NCBI GenBank assembly: GCA_023634235.1
Contig: JAMKCF010000016.1
Span: forward strand, 1,547,501-1,611,500
Direction of reading: 5' to 3'
Source: Pisaster brevispinus
Taxonomy: Eukaryota; Echinodermata; Asteroidea; Forcipulatida; Asteriidae
Length of the DNA stretch: 64,000 bases
Part shown: piece by piece, positions 1-11,286 of the stretch
Position numbering within the stretch: position 1 is the first letter of the stretch
Layout: each line of letters starts with the position of its first letter
Notes under the pieces: generated by a model
What the model was told of the DNA's origin: nothing
Seen by the model: only the letters and a program-made list of their open reading frames with translations
The model's database searches: none
Made by a program: the position numbers and the translations under genes

Positions 1-1387
1 TGTACAGTCTGTGCCTGCAGAAGATCCATAGGGGCTCAATTTTTACATGATGTAATGAATCACATGGTTAGTTAAGATAAACAAGATGTTACCCTCTCCC
101 CATAAATTTCCCCCACACTGTGGACAGTAATGCTTGAATTTTTCTAAATGTCCAGGGTCAAAGTTCATGACACTGCTTTACCACAGAATTGCTTTCAGGG
201 CCCAATAGACCATTATCATGCTGCCACCATCTTGGTCATGTTCCTTGTATCCGATCATGCTAACATTCATTGTACAAAAAGGAACCAGACTATTTGCCAT
301 TCCAGCCTCGGTTTGGTTACATTGATTTGAATGGGAAAAAATCAAGATGACCACACCATGATACAGTTCTATTTCATAGAGCTGCTTATAAGCACAAAAC
401 TACCTAAGCACACCAAACTCACGCTAACCAGAAAAAGGTTACCAGCTCAAATACCATTTCCCTTGTAGAATATGTGACTGGTATCCTGCTTACTGCTGAT
501 TAGCAGAATTATTTCGAAGCAATATTTTTTGCTTAAGCAGCTCTATGAGATTGGGCATTGGTTCCTGCTTAGAGTGCTTGATTCTATGGGCCGCAAGCGT
601 AGAATTCCAAGGTAATCACTGCCAGGAAATGGGGCCATGTGGGATAGTTCTAAAATATTAATAAACAAAGGAAGCGTTGGTTAGAATCAAAATAACGTAT
701 AACAGCTTACAGGGCTGTTGATGAATATTTATCCTTATGGCTAACCTCATTATAATGTGATGTTCTCCATCGTCAGTGATTGGGGTGACTAAGTGCAACT
801 GGATGTTCGAGATAACTAAAAAGTACTGGAGGTTGGGGTCATAGAAAATAATAACTATCATTATTGTTATTTTATATTTCTGGTAATTCTGTTTGGATCC
901 CACGAAGGCTTATTGCTTTTCCTGCGTTTTCAATGTTTACTATTTCGTTTCTGCTCCCGTTTTAAAGACAAAATTTACACACAAGAAAAAATAGGTCGAC
1001 AATAAATAAAAGATACTTAACTATAAAATATTGAACAGCAAAAGTATTAAATAAAAAATTACATACACTGAACTAGGCTGGACCCTGGAAGAATCCGTAG
1101 ATTTCCTGTAACCAGATTGGTTTAGGCCACCAAGACGTCAAAATGGTAGGGGTATCAGACCAGAAGTTTATCATATAGCAATATACGGCATGTTTAGTTC
1201 ATGTGAATTAACAAATTAAATGAGTGAAAAAATAGGACAATTCCAAGTCTGGTCATAGAATTAGTGTGATGGTCAATTTACTATGCCTCTTAACAATTTG
1301 TATTTAATCCCCCTTTCCAAGAATTGATAGGCTGTGACGTTTGTAGTGGATATTCGTTAACCACAGACTGTTTTCGCTCTTTTGTAG
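1..1387. other. Intronic sequence upstream of first visible exon
   Basis: Presumed intron of the adhesion gene. Apart from the hairpin element at 371-555 I see no exon with splice sites on either strand. Confidence 0.5.
371..555. repeat. Short inverted-repeat element, family A
   Basis: Ends read TTTCATAGAGCTGCTT and AAGCAGCTCTATGAGATT, which are reverse complements; the inside repeats TAAGCAC and GGTTACCAGC. MITE-like. Other copies: 1630-1825, 5535-5726, 33419-33510 (partial), 49928-50062 (one side lost) and 62628-62795. Confidence 0.75.
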
Positions 1388-1562
1388 ACAAACCCGTAGT
1401 CGTGTCCCCGACCCCCGTGATCAGGGCAGGCAGAGGTGACTATGTAACCATAAGATGTAACGTGAAAGCCATCCCAAGAGCCGAAATCGTCTGGAAGAGG
1501 GACAAGGTGGTGCTGCAAAATAACGGTGGGGGAATCCTCCGCAACGGTGTCCAATCTGCCGA
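1388..1562 (+). CDS. Exon: N-terminal two thirds of an Ig domain
   Basis: Acceptor follows a pyrimidine-rich TTTTGTAG; donor is GA|GTAATT. It enters in phase 1 and leaves in phase 2. It encodes the start of the Ig domain: PVVVSPTPVIRAGRGDYVTI, then the Cys and the core Trp of VWKRDK. The frame hits TAA right after the donor, which supports the splice. Confidence 0.85.
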
Positions 1563-4500
1563 GTAATTAAGCCTTGCATTTTTATAAACACATTATAAAA
1601 AGTCCCTGGTCAAAACTTACAAAGATCCAGGGCCCAATTTCACAGCACTGCTTAAGCACTGAAAGTAGCTAAGCACAGCAAAATTATGCTTACCTGAACA
1701 CGTTTACCAGCCAAAGTACCCATGTCGCATTCACCATCTTTGACTGGTGTCCTGCTAAGTTTTGCTTAGCACAAAATGGCTAAGCAAAATATAGTCTGCT
1801 TCAGCAGCTCTTTGAAATTGGGCCCAGGTCTGTCTTATCATGACTTGCGTCTGGATCACATCCCTCATTCATATAACGTTTGCAAAAATACGACGTGAAC
1901 CTATAGTTTTGCTTTGTTTTTCAGGTTGTCATTTTACTAATCTGGAGCATTTTCACTGGTCCATTATTCTTTTTACATTGTCATCAGCATGGGACTTGTA
2001 TTTGAACTAATATGAAGCGGTTTAGAACAATAGGACTATAGCAATCGACTAGCCAGCAGGGCTAGTTGAAAAGACATCTAACAGGGCAAGTGTTTTTTAA
2101 CAGACAGTTTGGCCAGCGGACCACTGTTAAGGGAAAAAACTGTATTAGAAACTTTACTTGGCATAGAAATTACAGTTTCGTAAACATATCATTATCAACC
2201 CATCAAACATTCACATTATTTAGATATTATTTTTGTAAAGTTTGTTATTATTTCTAATGAATAGTCAATCTTTTAGAGTCTCTCTACGTGATTTATTGTT
2301 TTCATTGCAAGCCAGAAAATGTAATTATCCGGACCCCTCGCCATAAAAAATTGTCTCAGATTGGTATTATATATTAACGACGACCTCCTACAGAAGATCA
2401 TTGGTGTCGCCCTCTTGGGTTGATAACGTCCTATCAACAATAAGTTTGCTTCCTGAGTTAATTTATCCCAAGATAATTACGTCTTATGGTAGGATTTCGA
2501 CATAAGAAAAACCTTTCTGTCATGCTATTTTCAAGATGTCAAGCTAGGTATCTTATGATCTCATTAAGACGGATGGCAATTCCAAAACTCCGTACATACC
2601 TCCCATCAGGAGGCTACTATAGTCAACAGAATGACGATATTCCCACGATGTTATTCAATACTTGAAGCAAAGATCAATCGAAGGTGTGAAGCTGTAATCC
2701 AGTAGCATTCGTCTGATGATGTTGACTGTATATGACCTATTGATAATGTTCTTGTTAATTCACCAAAAGTCCCCAGCATGGATCTTAAAAGGGTCTGTAC
2801 ACGTTTGGTATTGACTGTTAAAATTAATGGCAATAAAAACTTACTTTATAGGAAGTACAGCAAATTTGGATGGTATAATGCAGTCTGAGAAACATTTCAC
2901 TTCGAAGTAACGCGGTTTTGGAAAAAGATATCCCTTTTTATGAACACAAATTTTAATCTGAGAAACGTTACTGTCAGTAACGTTTGTCAGATTGTGTATT
3001 CCTAATAGGGATTATTCTTCTTTCGTGGACATATTCGCTACGGATTTGTGGCGATATCTCAGAAACGCGTCCACATTTTGTAATGAAATTTTCACATTTA
3101 ATTTTATTATATGTTTACATTTATGTAGGATTAAAACGATCAAACGGTTGCAAAAACCAAAGGTAAACCTTGCCTTAAAAGATACACCATTGATTTTGGA
3201 GGGAGAAATTAACTCTAAAATTGGCATTTTAAAGTGAGAGGACCTTGTGAGTCCTTTGAACAGTGGGAAGATTGTTACACATCAGGGTTATCTTTGCTCA
3301 AGTCGTAGCCAACAGGGGGAAATCGTCAGCGGGAGACAGAGCAACGGTGGAACGACCCGTACCTTACAAACTTGCCCTCGAGAGAAGCTTCTGTCTCTGC
3401 GAATAGTAACATTGTTACCTATATTGTTACCTCTCTTTCAAATTCATAAGTTACTTAAACACAACAAAACTTTACCGAAAACAACTGAAATAATATGTAG
3501 TAATGATAAAATAACAACTTAAAAATGTTTACCTTTTTTTCCCAATTCCAAGTTATGTCTTAGTGAAAGTGAAGCCAGACACCGACTATGCAAACTACTC
3601 GTGTGTAGCGTCAAACATGATGGGCACGTCGCAAATGACTATTGAATTACACGGTAAGACCTTCAATATATGATATTCGTTCTGTGCACGACCTTAACAA
3701 AATTGAGTCAAGTTTAAGAGGGCAAATCAGAATAGTTTTCTCCACACTCTAAACATTCCAGGGTCAGTTTTGACCTGGAATCCGGCTCCGATGGTCACTG
3801 ACTCATATCTGGGTCAGTATGACCCTGAATTGTGTCAAGAATTGATCCAAAACTCTGTCAAACCAACGCAGAATCCAAGTAAAGATCCACTTTTTAAACC
3901 AGTTTCTTGATCAGTCTGACCCAGAATTAGGTCAGGCCGCTTGGGCTGATTTCAAAAAGAGATAAGTCTTATCTAAAGATGAGTTGTCAGTATTACCATG
4001 GTGATTTGCACTGTGGCTTCACACTTTGCTTAAAATTAAAGATTGATACACAGCTTAAGATCAATCTTTGCTCTTTATGAAATCGGCCCCTGGGATCCGA
4101 TATCTACGTCAATTATAACCAGGAGTTTTTTTTTTAGATGAAAACACTTCTCAAAATGGTTTATTTAGAAACAGGAAATTTTACAATTTCAAAGCAATCT
4201 TTCATTATAAAAAAATATATATATATAAACAACAAATTATTTAAAAAACATGTGTGTTTTTTTACTGCAGGTCGACCAATAGCGCCAACAGTGACAAGCC
4301 AAGCTATGGGTCGTAAACGCCACGCCTATACGTTGTCATGGCAACCAGGAATATCTACGTCGTCCAATCAGAAGGTACCAATCAGCGCCTACGTCATCAT
4401 GTTCAGAGGGTGGTGGATAGAGGCAAGTTATATTTGCCGTAGTGATCTGTTTCAATTCCTTCTTTCCTATCTATTGCAAACTGCAGACTTGGGTTCATTT

Positions 4501-6591
4501 GCGACTATGCGCCAAAGTCACTTGAAATAGAATTATGACTTTAAAGTTTACGTCATATTTCACTTGGTGTTCTGTGTTCCTTGTATATGCAATAACAGCT
4601 ACGGGGTATTTTAAAAAAGTTTAAAAGGTACCAGACTCTTCATGCTTTCCACCAGCGATTAGTTTTGTCGAATTGCTTCGAATAGAGATAGAACAGGACC
4701 AATACAGAGCACCGGTGTACATTGTAGTACATTGTATTAAGAAAACATTGTTTTAATGAGAGCATTTTGAGGACGCTAGGTGGCAGCAGACTTACCAAGT
4801 AAGTCTCAGTTTGAATTGTCGGCGTGCTCAGAACTTCTTGCACCAACGCTAGCTACACGTGCTGATGTCTGCCACGCTCGCCGGGAGTCAACGTCAAGCG
4901 TGTATAACCCTAACCCTAAAAAACTGCGCACTAAACACCGCGTCGCCTAAACACCGCGTCGCCTAAACACCGCGTCGCCGTTTTGGGAGTCAACGATTAT
5001 TGTGATTATGACGTCATGTGAGTTGAATTGTGATATTCTGCTGCCACCTATTTTCCCGAAGTCCCTCATTGGATAACAATTTATAAAAAAATTAATACAA
5101 AATAGGCAATGAAAAACGATGAATGAGATACTTTCCCTTTAAATGTCTGGTAGATGAGAGGGACGTCAAAGAGGATAGTTTTCTCTCACGACACCCCTCT
5201 GCGAGAAGTGATACCAGTCCGTGGGGACGAAAGCACCTACAGCTACATCATACGTGACCTAAGGCCAAACACGACCTATGAGTTGAGCATTTATGGACGA
5301 AACCAATACGGAAACGGGGATGTAACCACGTTCACTTTTTGCACAACAACTGGTAAGATGTGGCTTTTTTCTCTCTATAACTTGACATTATAGTTATACT
5401 TAAGGCTCACGAAGATTGAATCACAAATAATAATTCTTTGTTTTAGGTAATGTTAAAAAACAAAAACAAAAATTGTTTTTAAGTTTAGAAGTCAGACTCA
5501 CTTTAAAATGTTTGACAACTTTGCCGAGACTGGCTTTCATAGAGCTGCTTAAAGCACTTTAAATAGCTAAACACAAACCAAGTTTGCTTTCTAGGATAAG
5601 GTTACCAGCCAAACTATCATGGCACTTGTATGTACAACACTGTGACTGGTTCCCTGCTTATTTTTGCTAAGAAGGCAATAATTAAGCAAAGTGTTCTGCT
5701 TAAAAGCGGCTGTATGAAATTGGAACCAGATTGCCAAACAAAAAGATTCTATGTTTCTAACAGCCATATCCGTAGCCGAAGTCACTTGACCCAGACGCGG
5801 CTCATAAATTGTAAATGTTTGTCAATGCTGCAGGCAACAGCCGTTGTCAATGGTGAACTTTCTCACGGGACACGTCCAAACAGGAATCAGTATGTCTAAA
5901 TACGAACCAGAACAATGAACTTTACTTTGTTCTTTGCAGCAAATGTTCCAACGACCACGCGATCGATGATGGCGAATGTCCTGGCGTTTACAACTAAACC
6001 CGGTTTGTATTACATGGATTTGAAATTGTTTTTTTATGGCATTAAAAGGGAAAAGGCTGCAAACCTACTTGTTTTAGTTTTGTAGAGGTGTAATGTTTTT
6101 AATGACGTTGATAAAAATTGTTGACGTTCATGTCCATGAAGGATGAGATTTGTGTTCATTTTTAGCTATTTTCACTTTGTGCCTGCAGGAATAGCTCTAA
6201 GATCATTCTCCATGTGATTGTCGGCAGATGTTATCGCTCTTGAGTGTTTGTTGTTGTTGTTGTTAATGTTTGTTTGTTTGTGTGGGGTTTTTTTTTTTTT
6301 GGGGGGGGGGGGTTCCCGGTGTGTCTTCCACAATACGGTAAATAAACATTGGCTGTAGAGAGTTGGGTCAAAAGAGGGCGCTACCATACGAAATTTTTAC
6401 ATCATGCAAAATCCCTCATGCTAAAGTAATGAAGGCAGAGTCTTTCTATTTTTGAACACATATTTTTTCTTCTCCGCACAGGTATCATTCGCCTGCCCCT
6501 TCAATCTGGAGTTGCCAATCTCCAAGGACCAGGACAGCTTTTCTGTGTTTTTTTAAGTTTGCTTTTCAGCCTCATCATCATTAACAAATAA
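1388..6591 (+). CDS. Ig/fibronectin-III GPI-anchored cell-adhesion molecule, 3' part (six exons)
   Basis: Six exons, 1388-1562, 3553-3653, 4271-4422, 5154-5352, 5940-6002 and 6482-6591, join with matching phases (2, 1, 0, 1, 1) into one open frame ending in TAA. They encode most of an Ig domain (first Cys in RCNVKA, then VWKRD, and the DYANYSC motif after the first splice), one fibronectin type III domain (LSWQPG ... YELSIYGRNQYGNG), a Thr-rich linker and a hydrophobic C-terminus (FCVFLSLLFSLIIINK) with nothing charged after it except the last Lys. That end is typical of a GPI-attachment signal, so the protein should sit on the outer cell surface and mediate adhesion. Ig repeats plus one FN3 plus GPI recalls Drosophila Klingon and other Ig-superfamily neural adhesion proteins, but orthology is not established. 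Signal peptide and earlier Ig domains lie upstream of the window. Confidence 0.85.
1630..1825. repeat. Short inverted-repeat element, family A (full copy)
   Basis: Bounded by GGGCCCAATTTCACAGCACTG and a complementary end CAGCTCTTTGAAATTGGGCC. It lies in the first intron seen of the adhesion gene. Confidence 0.75.
1827..3552. other. Intron remainder, no feature seen
   Basis: AT-rich intron between the two Ig exons; no repeat or exon recognised beyond short, unsupported open frames. Confidence 0.5.
3553..3653 (+). CDS. Exon: end of the Ig domain (second cysteine)
   Basis: After a CCAAG acceptor the exon encodes YVLVKVKPDTDYANYSCVAS, then NMMGTSQMTIELH. It has the Ig signature D-x-A-x-Y-x-C-x-A-x-N. 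Donor is G|GTAAGA, phase 1 out. It is too short to stand out as an open frame by itself. Confidence 0.85.
3742..3944. repeat. GGGTCA-rich mobile repeat, family D, with IR3 site
   Basis: Starts CACTCTAAACATTCCAGGGT and contains many GGTCA/TGACC half sites in both orientations, including a perfect inverted repeat with a 3-bp spacer at 3811-3825. Related copies: 41195-41480, 44305-44800 (interrupted), 59190-59330 and 61009-61195. Confidence 0.7.
3948..4091. repeat. Short inverted-repeat element, family B
   Basis: Recurrent element with GAGTTGTCAGTATTACCATG in the left half and AAGATCAATCTTTGCTCTTT in the right half; its termini pair as GGGCTGATTTC and GAAATCGGCCC. Copies: 7631-7776, 16720-16769 (left half), 16865-17011, 18366-18513 and 36823-37098 (interrupted). 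Confidence 0.7.
4271..4422 (+). CDS. Exon: first half of fibronectin type III domain, with a GC donor
   Basis: Acceptor CTGCAG. Encodes GRPIAPTVTSQ then YTLSWQPG and YVIMFRGWW, the A-C strands of an FN3 fold with the core Trp. The only donor that gives phase 0 into the next exon is GAG|GCAAGT, a GC-type donor with otherwise perfect consensus. Confidence 0.8.
4423..5153 (+). other. GC-AG intron
   Basis: Begins AG|GCAAGT and ends TAG. It holds half of an inverted-repeat element (about 4740-4830), three tandem 17-bp units around 4930-4980, and otherwise no visible signal. Confidence 0.65.
4740..4830. repeat. Inverted-repeat element, family C, one half
   Basis: Contains GCTAGGTGGCAGCAGACTTA, the terminus of a palindromic family found whole at 41041-41190 and 46193-46345. 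Only one half is recognisable here. Confidence 0.6.
5154..5352 (+). CDS. Exon: second half of fibronectin type III domain
   Basis: Acceptor TGGTAG, donor G|GTAAGA, phases 0 to 1. Encodes TYSYIIRDLRPNTTYELSIY and the Tyr/Asn-rich FN3 end GRNQYGNGDVTTFTFCTTT. Confidence 0.85.
5535..5726. repeat. Short inverted-repeat element, family A
   Basis: Ends TTTCATAGAGCTGCTTAAAG and GCTTAAAAGCGGCTGTATGA pair as inverted repeats. Intronic. Confidence 0.7.
5940..6002 (+). CDS. Exon: Thr-rich linker before the GPI signal
   Basis: A 63-bp exon, phase 1 in and out, between TTTGCAG and G|GTTTGT. It encodes ANVPTTTRSMMANVLAFTTK, a short Ser/Thr-rich stalk. The size makes it optional for the frame, so it could be skipped in some transcripts (inference). 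Confidence 0.7.
6482..6591 (+). CDS. Terminal exon: hydrophobic GPI-attachment tail and stop
   Basis: Acceptor CCGCACAG. Encodes GIIRLPLQSGVANLQGPG followed by about 16 hydrophobic residues and TAA at 6589-6591. A possible polyadenylation signal AATAAA (6587-6592) overlaps the stop codon. Confidence 0.8.
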
Positions 6592-7251
6592 ATTTACAAA
6601 ATACTGATATTTACATGAATTGGTGTTGTTGTTTTTTACTTAGTAATAATGAAACCAAAGTTTTATTAAACTATTAAGAAATGTAAGCACTTATGAGACT
6701 TTATAATGCCACCACTATGTATCTTAATCCCTGTTTGAACGATCATAAATACCGGCTCATAATATACAAAGCCAAAGCTTATGGGTACAAGGTACGGTCT
6801 CAGTCAAAGGCCAAGCACTTATATTTTGAGCCATGGTTTTGGCATCCCTTGTGTAAACCTTGTCACGGAGCCTAAGCCAGAGCCGATGCAAAAGCTGTAT
6901 TTCGAAAAGGCCTATGAAGGGAAAGTTTGTTGTGTTCTTGTCTACTGAGTTGCATCTTGCAATTATGATCCCCAGTTCTAACTTAATACGATCCTTGAAA
7001 GTCAAACACAAGAATTCATGATTGTCGAATGTCAATCAGTATGGTGCCTAAACAGGGTTGGATACTTTCTACTGCACGTCAAGGTTAGGTACAACGTAGG
7101 ACTACCTTTGCCAAAAGGGTGTTGCCGTTTTTGAGAAAAAATAGCTAAAAGTTAACACTGACAAGCAATACATTATGATGCTTAAAAGGAGGGTATACTT
7201 TTGGTAATTAATCTAAATATAAAGGACATTAAAAAAAACCTACTTGGTGAA

Positions 7252-7518
7252 GAGCACTGGAGAGCTTTTAATTGTTATCAAACATTGTTTGAAACGACTC
7301 CCATAAACGACTCCCAAGTAATTTTTGAGAAAGTGGTAATTTTTCAACCCAAAATCGAACCTGAGAAAGGCTTCAGGCATTTTCCTGCATTATTTTCTTA
7401 CCAGCTGAGCCCACATTTTCACAGGTTTGTTATTGTATGCATATGTTGGGATACACCAAGTGAGTATACTGGTCTCAGTTACCAAAAGAAAGTGCCAAAT
7501 GCTATACCCTGCCTTTAA
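7252..7518 (+). repeat. Dispersed SINE-like repeat
   Basis: Shares a conserved 3' part with 50055-50268: TTTATGCATATGTTGAGGTA-type sequence, then CATACTGGTCT and ATTACCAAAAG, ending near CCTTTAAG. Two copies in the window in the same orientation; the small open frame across this copy is incidental. Confidence 0.6.
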
Positions 7519-7630
7519 GAAGTGCAACCTTCAATAATAATGACAAGTATAAAAACACGGCGAAAAAAGCCCGACTGTCGAGTGTGATTAGTGGCGCCTA
7601 AAAAGGGCTTAATACTAATTACGGCACAAT

Positions 7631-7776
7631 GGGTCGATTTCACAAAGCATTAAGATTCATCTTAAGATGAGTTGTCAGTATTACCATAGTGATTTGTATA
7701 GTGACATCACACTTTGCTTAGCAATTAAGATGGATTTGCACTTAAGATCAATCTTAACTCTTTGTGAAATCGAGCC
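7631..7776. repeat. Short inverted-repeat element, family B (full copy)
   Basis: Ends GGGTCGATTTCACAAAG and CTTTGTGAAATCGAGCC are near-perfect inverted repeats; the inside carries TTAAGATGAGTTGTCAGTAT. Confidence 0.8.
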
Positions 7777-8435
7777 AAGGTTAGGTACAACGTAGGACTA
7801 CCTTTGCCGAAAAAGTATTGCCGCTCTGAGAAAACAGTTTAAAGTTCATTCAAATATTTGTAAAACTTGGAGGAGGGGTGGGAAAAAATATTGTTGTGTT
7901 TGTGTTACTAACAGTGTTGACACAATAATTAAAATGTTCTTGGGTACAATAGAGGGCGCTATGAACAAGTTCATCAGGCCAAGTTCGCGCAAGGAACTTT
8001 TGACCGCTAGTTGACAAAGATCGCTTTGCGTTCTTAGCCTATCCAGTCGTTTCAGATTTTTTTTTATTGTTGACAGATCTATTTAGTCTGTAAATGGTGG
8101 GTTTTAAAGTCATATGTAGTTTTTCAAGAATTACGGTTGCCGAAACGTAAACAAAATAAAGCATACTAATCATACTTTGCATGTATATGCAATACAGTAT
8201 CTATATGTACTTTCTAATTAATAATTAAATAAGTAAAAACATGAGTTTATGGTGAGTCTTATTCTGACAAAATACTTTGCTAAAGCTTTTTTTTTTTTAT
8301 TCGGTTATTCTGGGTATACACTATACCGATTTGATTATGCTTTAATAGAATCAAGCATATAACCACCGAGAGTCCCACAGCTTGGATCAATATTAACCTT
8401 TTTTATGGTGTTAGATTTTGTTAGAGTGAGGAAAG

Positions 8436-8500
8436 GTTAGTGGCATAACTTAAAGGGCAGGGGTGCTCAGAACCTTTGTCAATGCCCCCCCCAAAAAAAA
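8436..8500 (+). mobile_element. Relic of a hAT element end
   Basis: AGTGGCATAACTTAAAGGGC, then a GGGGTGCTCAGAACC block and a C-run resemble the left end of the intact hAT at 50628 (AGTGGCGTAAAGG, then GCTCAGAACCC and C-runs). No right end found; a poly-A stretch follows. Confidence 0.5.
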
Positions 8501-8580
8501 AAAAAAAAAAAAATAAATAAATAATAATAATAATAAAAAATAAAAAAAAATAAATAAATAAAAAAAACAAATAAATAAAA
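8490..8580. repeat. A/AAT-rich low-complexity tract
   Basis: Poly-A and (AAT)n/(AAAT)n simple sequence. Confidence 0.85.
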
Positions 8581-9984
8581 AGTGGTAAGGCCTCTAGAAA
8601 TTATCTGGGTATGTTACTGTATTACACTGAGAAAGTTTTGAATTAGTTGTGATTATAATAAAATGAATATAATATACATATCTTTTTTTTAAACCGGTAT
8701 ACGGTTATTGAAACTAAAAAGTTCACTTTTTATAATTTTTTTAATTTTTATGTCCAGCTTTGAAAATATTAAGTTGCAGAAAACTTTCCCAAAATAACCT
8801 TACTAAATTGCCCTTGCACTGAGAGTGAACTGGTTCTTCTTTTGTTTTTTAAACATTTGTGAATTTAATCTTTTGTTTCACTGGTTAAAGAACACTCTGA
8901 TTGTTCAAAATAGCTAGCTTTATTGGGCGAAACTAGTATGAGAAGAATAGTCACCTTTTTATTTGTTGTCAAAGAATAAGTTATGAAAAGTGAAAGACAA
9001 AAATGGAAAAAAAACGTTTCCAATTGGTGAACCATGATTCGAACCACCGCACGATAGCTCGGAATTGCAACTTAATTTGTTGAGCTATTTAGTAAGTATT
9101 ACTTCGGGAATAAAACAAATTAATACATTGAAACAACCAACGCAGAGAATAAAATAATTTGTATTTTATGCCAACATTTGGAAACAAATATATTACTCCG
9201 CCAGCTTGAGAGTTATCGTTCTTGGAAATGCTCTTTGCTATCAAATGTAGATGTAAACAATCGAAAGTGAAGACAAAATACGCATTTCTTCTATTCACAT
9301 CAAGAAAACTTGTATCAAACAGTCAAATACTTAGAACAAAAACAAAAATCAAGGAACTTTATGATGGTTGGCGTATGTATTGAATTTAAGACGTGTGAAA
9401 TGCGGCTAGATTACAAGATGGCGATATGCGGTCCAGCACATGTGCTGAATTTTCAAGACTACGACGACTCAAAACGTTCAAAAATTACATTATTTGATCA
9501 ACATGGACCAGTTGGCTTATTCCACAAGAACTAAAGAACATTATGGTAAGTTTATTTTGTTTATTTCTGAAATAATAAAGGCTGAAATTATGTGTTATTT
9601 TGTTCGGTGCTTCATTGTTCTGAGCCCTGGCCCAACCAGCATGCATTAAGTCAAGGGGTCGGGGGTGTGGCAACTTCGTTCCCAGTGGTGTGAGATCGCG
9701 CCGCGCCATTTTTTTCAAAGAATGCCTCGCCCTTGCTCGATCGATGATAACCTGTGGAGTTGCGGCTTCACTTTGAAATATCAAAATATAATGAACAATT
9801 TTAATTGGTACAATGCCGATATCCGACTGCCACTTTGTCATTCATCTTGAAATAAAATAGTATTCTGTTTACTCGAATAAGATAATTGCTTTTGGTAACA
9901 ATGACTATGACTATGAATGAGTGAAAAAGTGGCAGTTGGATTTGGAATTTTTTTCCTAAAATGTCTCAGTGTCTTGGGAATATT

Positions 9985-10490
9985 AAAGTAACTATACTCA
10001 ATACCATGATACTCAACGTAATTGAAAGATATTTATCGGACTCAAAGTCAACATTTTAATGTGTGTTTTAAATTATATCGGTATTACACAGAAATCAACT
10101 GAACAAATATTTAAAAACATGAATATTGGACTTTCAAAATAATTGTTTAATCCTCTCATGCAAAAATGCCATATTCAAATATAGGGCCTACACCATTTCC
10201 ACACCATCAGTAAATTTTACTCTATAATGATCTATAGGTTATAATTATACAACTTTGGATGTATTATTAAAATAACCATACTTTGATACTCAAGATAATT
10301 GAAAGTTATTTGTCAGACTCAAAGGCAATTTTTGAACATATTTCCTTAAATTATTTGTATTGATATTACAGGAATTTAATTTCAAAACATAAATTTTGGA
10401 CTTTCTCATTGGTTTCAAATCTTCTCATGCAAAAATGCCATTCAACCTGCACTGTTTCCACACCTCAGTTAAATTAAACTCTAAAGGGGC
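9985..10490. repeat. Two-copy tandem duplication, about 285-bp period
   Basis: Both copies share GATACTCAA, AATTGAAAG, TATTTRTCRGACTCAAAG, CTCTCATGCAAAAATGCCAT-like and TTTCCACACC blocks in the same order, with many small differences, so it is an old duplication. No coding signal. Confidence 0.65.
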
Positions 10491-10706
10491 CTAAAATTAT
10501 GACACCTGGTTATTATAATTTGTTAAATTTCTTTGAGAAATTTGTAGTCTATACCTGAATTTCATTTTTTTACCTTTTATTTCAACAAATCAATGCAAAC
10601 ATACAGTCTATCGTGGGGCTGAACTTTTAACTCTCGCACCCGCATGCTCAAAGAAACTAAGAAGCCCTTAAATGTAAGGGGTAAGAAAGTAATTTGAGTT
10701 GATGCA

Positions 10707-11278
10707 TAAGCTTGGGCAGTTATTCGGTATTACCGAGTGGTCACGGTATTTAAGCTACATTTTTAGAGCGCCCTCTACTGGCAGCTCGTATAAGTTGTGA
10801 CAAAGAGCATCAAAAGCGGCAAACTTCTGATAAACACCGACAATCTACGACTTCCTGGTTACACGTTTGGATCAGGGTCAGGGCACGCTGGTTAACAAGC
10901 AATAGCATATTGTTCAACTGGGTGTACTGGTACCACCAAGATACACACTGTGCACAGGATGTCACGGAGAATAGATCGGGGTATTTTTATCCAGTATTAT
11001 CAATGAGAATCGGCGGTACAGTAAGCATATTTTGATAAGTTTTATGTTGAAAACAACTCAATCTATTTGTCCTAATAAAAGAGAAAGACAAGCTCAGCGC
11101 TAACCTGTTGTTAAATAACCATGATTGTCTGACCTCAATTCAGTCAGTGCGTGGTGTTTGTTGGGCTTCTTTTTTCCGTTTTTTTTGCCCCATCCAAAAA
11201 GTTCCCAGTAATACCGAATACTGCAGTATTTTTGCGACGGTATACCGTGGACCCCAAAATCTAAATCTGCCCAGCTTA
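10707..11278. mobile_element. Non-autonomous hAT-type MITE, 572 bp
   Basis: The ends TAAGCTTGGGCAG and CTGCCCAGCTTA are inverted repeats (one base gap). They are flanked by an exact 8-bp direct repeat TTGATGCA (10699-10706 and 11279-11286), the duplication length of hAT elements. Subterminal inverted motifs CGGTATTACCG/AATACCG follow. There is no transposase. It contains GCGCCCTCTACTGG at 10768-10781. Confidence 0.8.
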
Positions 11279-11286
11279 TTGATGCA

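Larger units (their letters stand above)
6592..9984. other. Intergenic region after the adhesion gene
   Basis: No gene supported. It holds a SINE-like copy (7252-7518), a family B element (7631-7776), a relic of the hAT end (8436-8500) and A/AT-rich low complexity (8490-8580). The rest, including 8600-9984, shows nothing I can name. Confidence 0.5.

Noticed and set aside
4905..4920. Interstitial telomere repeat
   Set aside because: Only two CCCTAA units; too few to mean anything.
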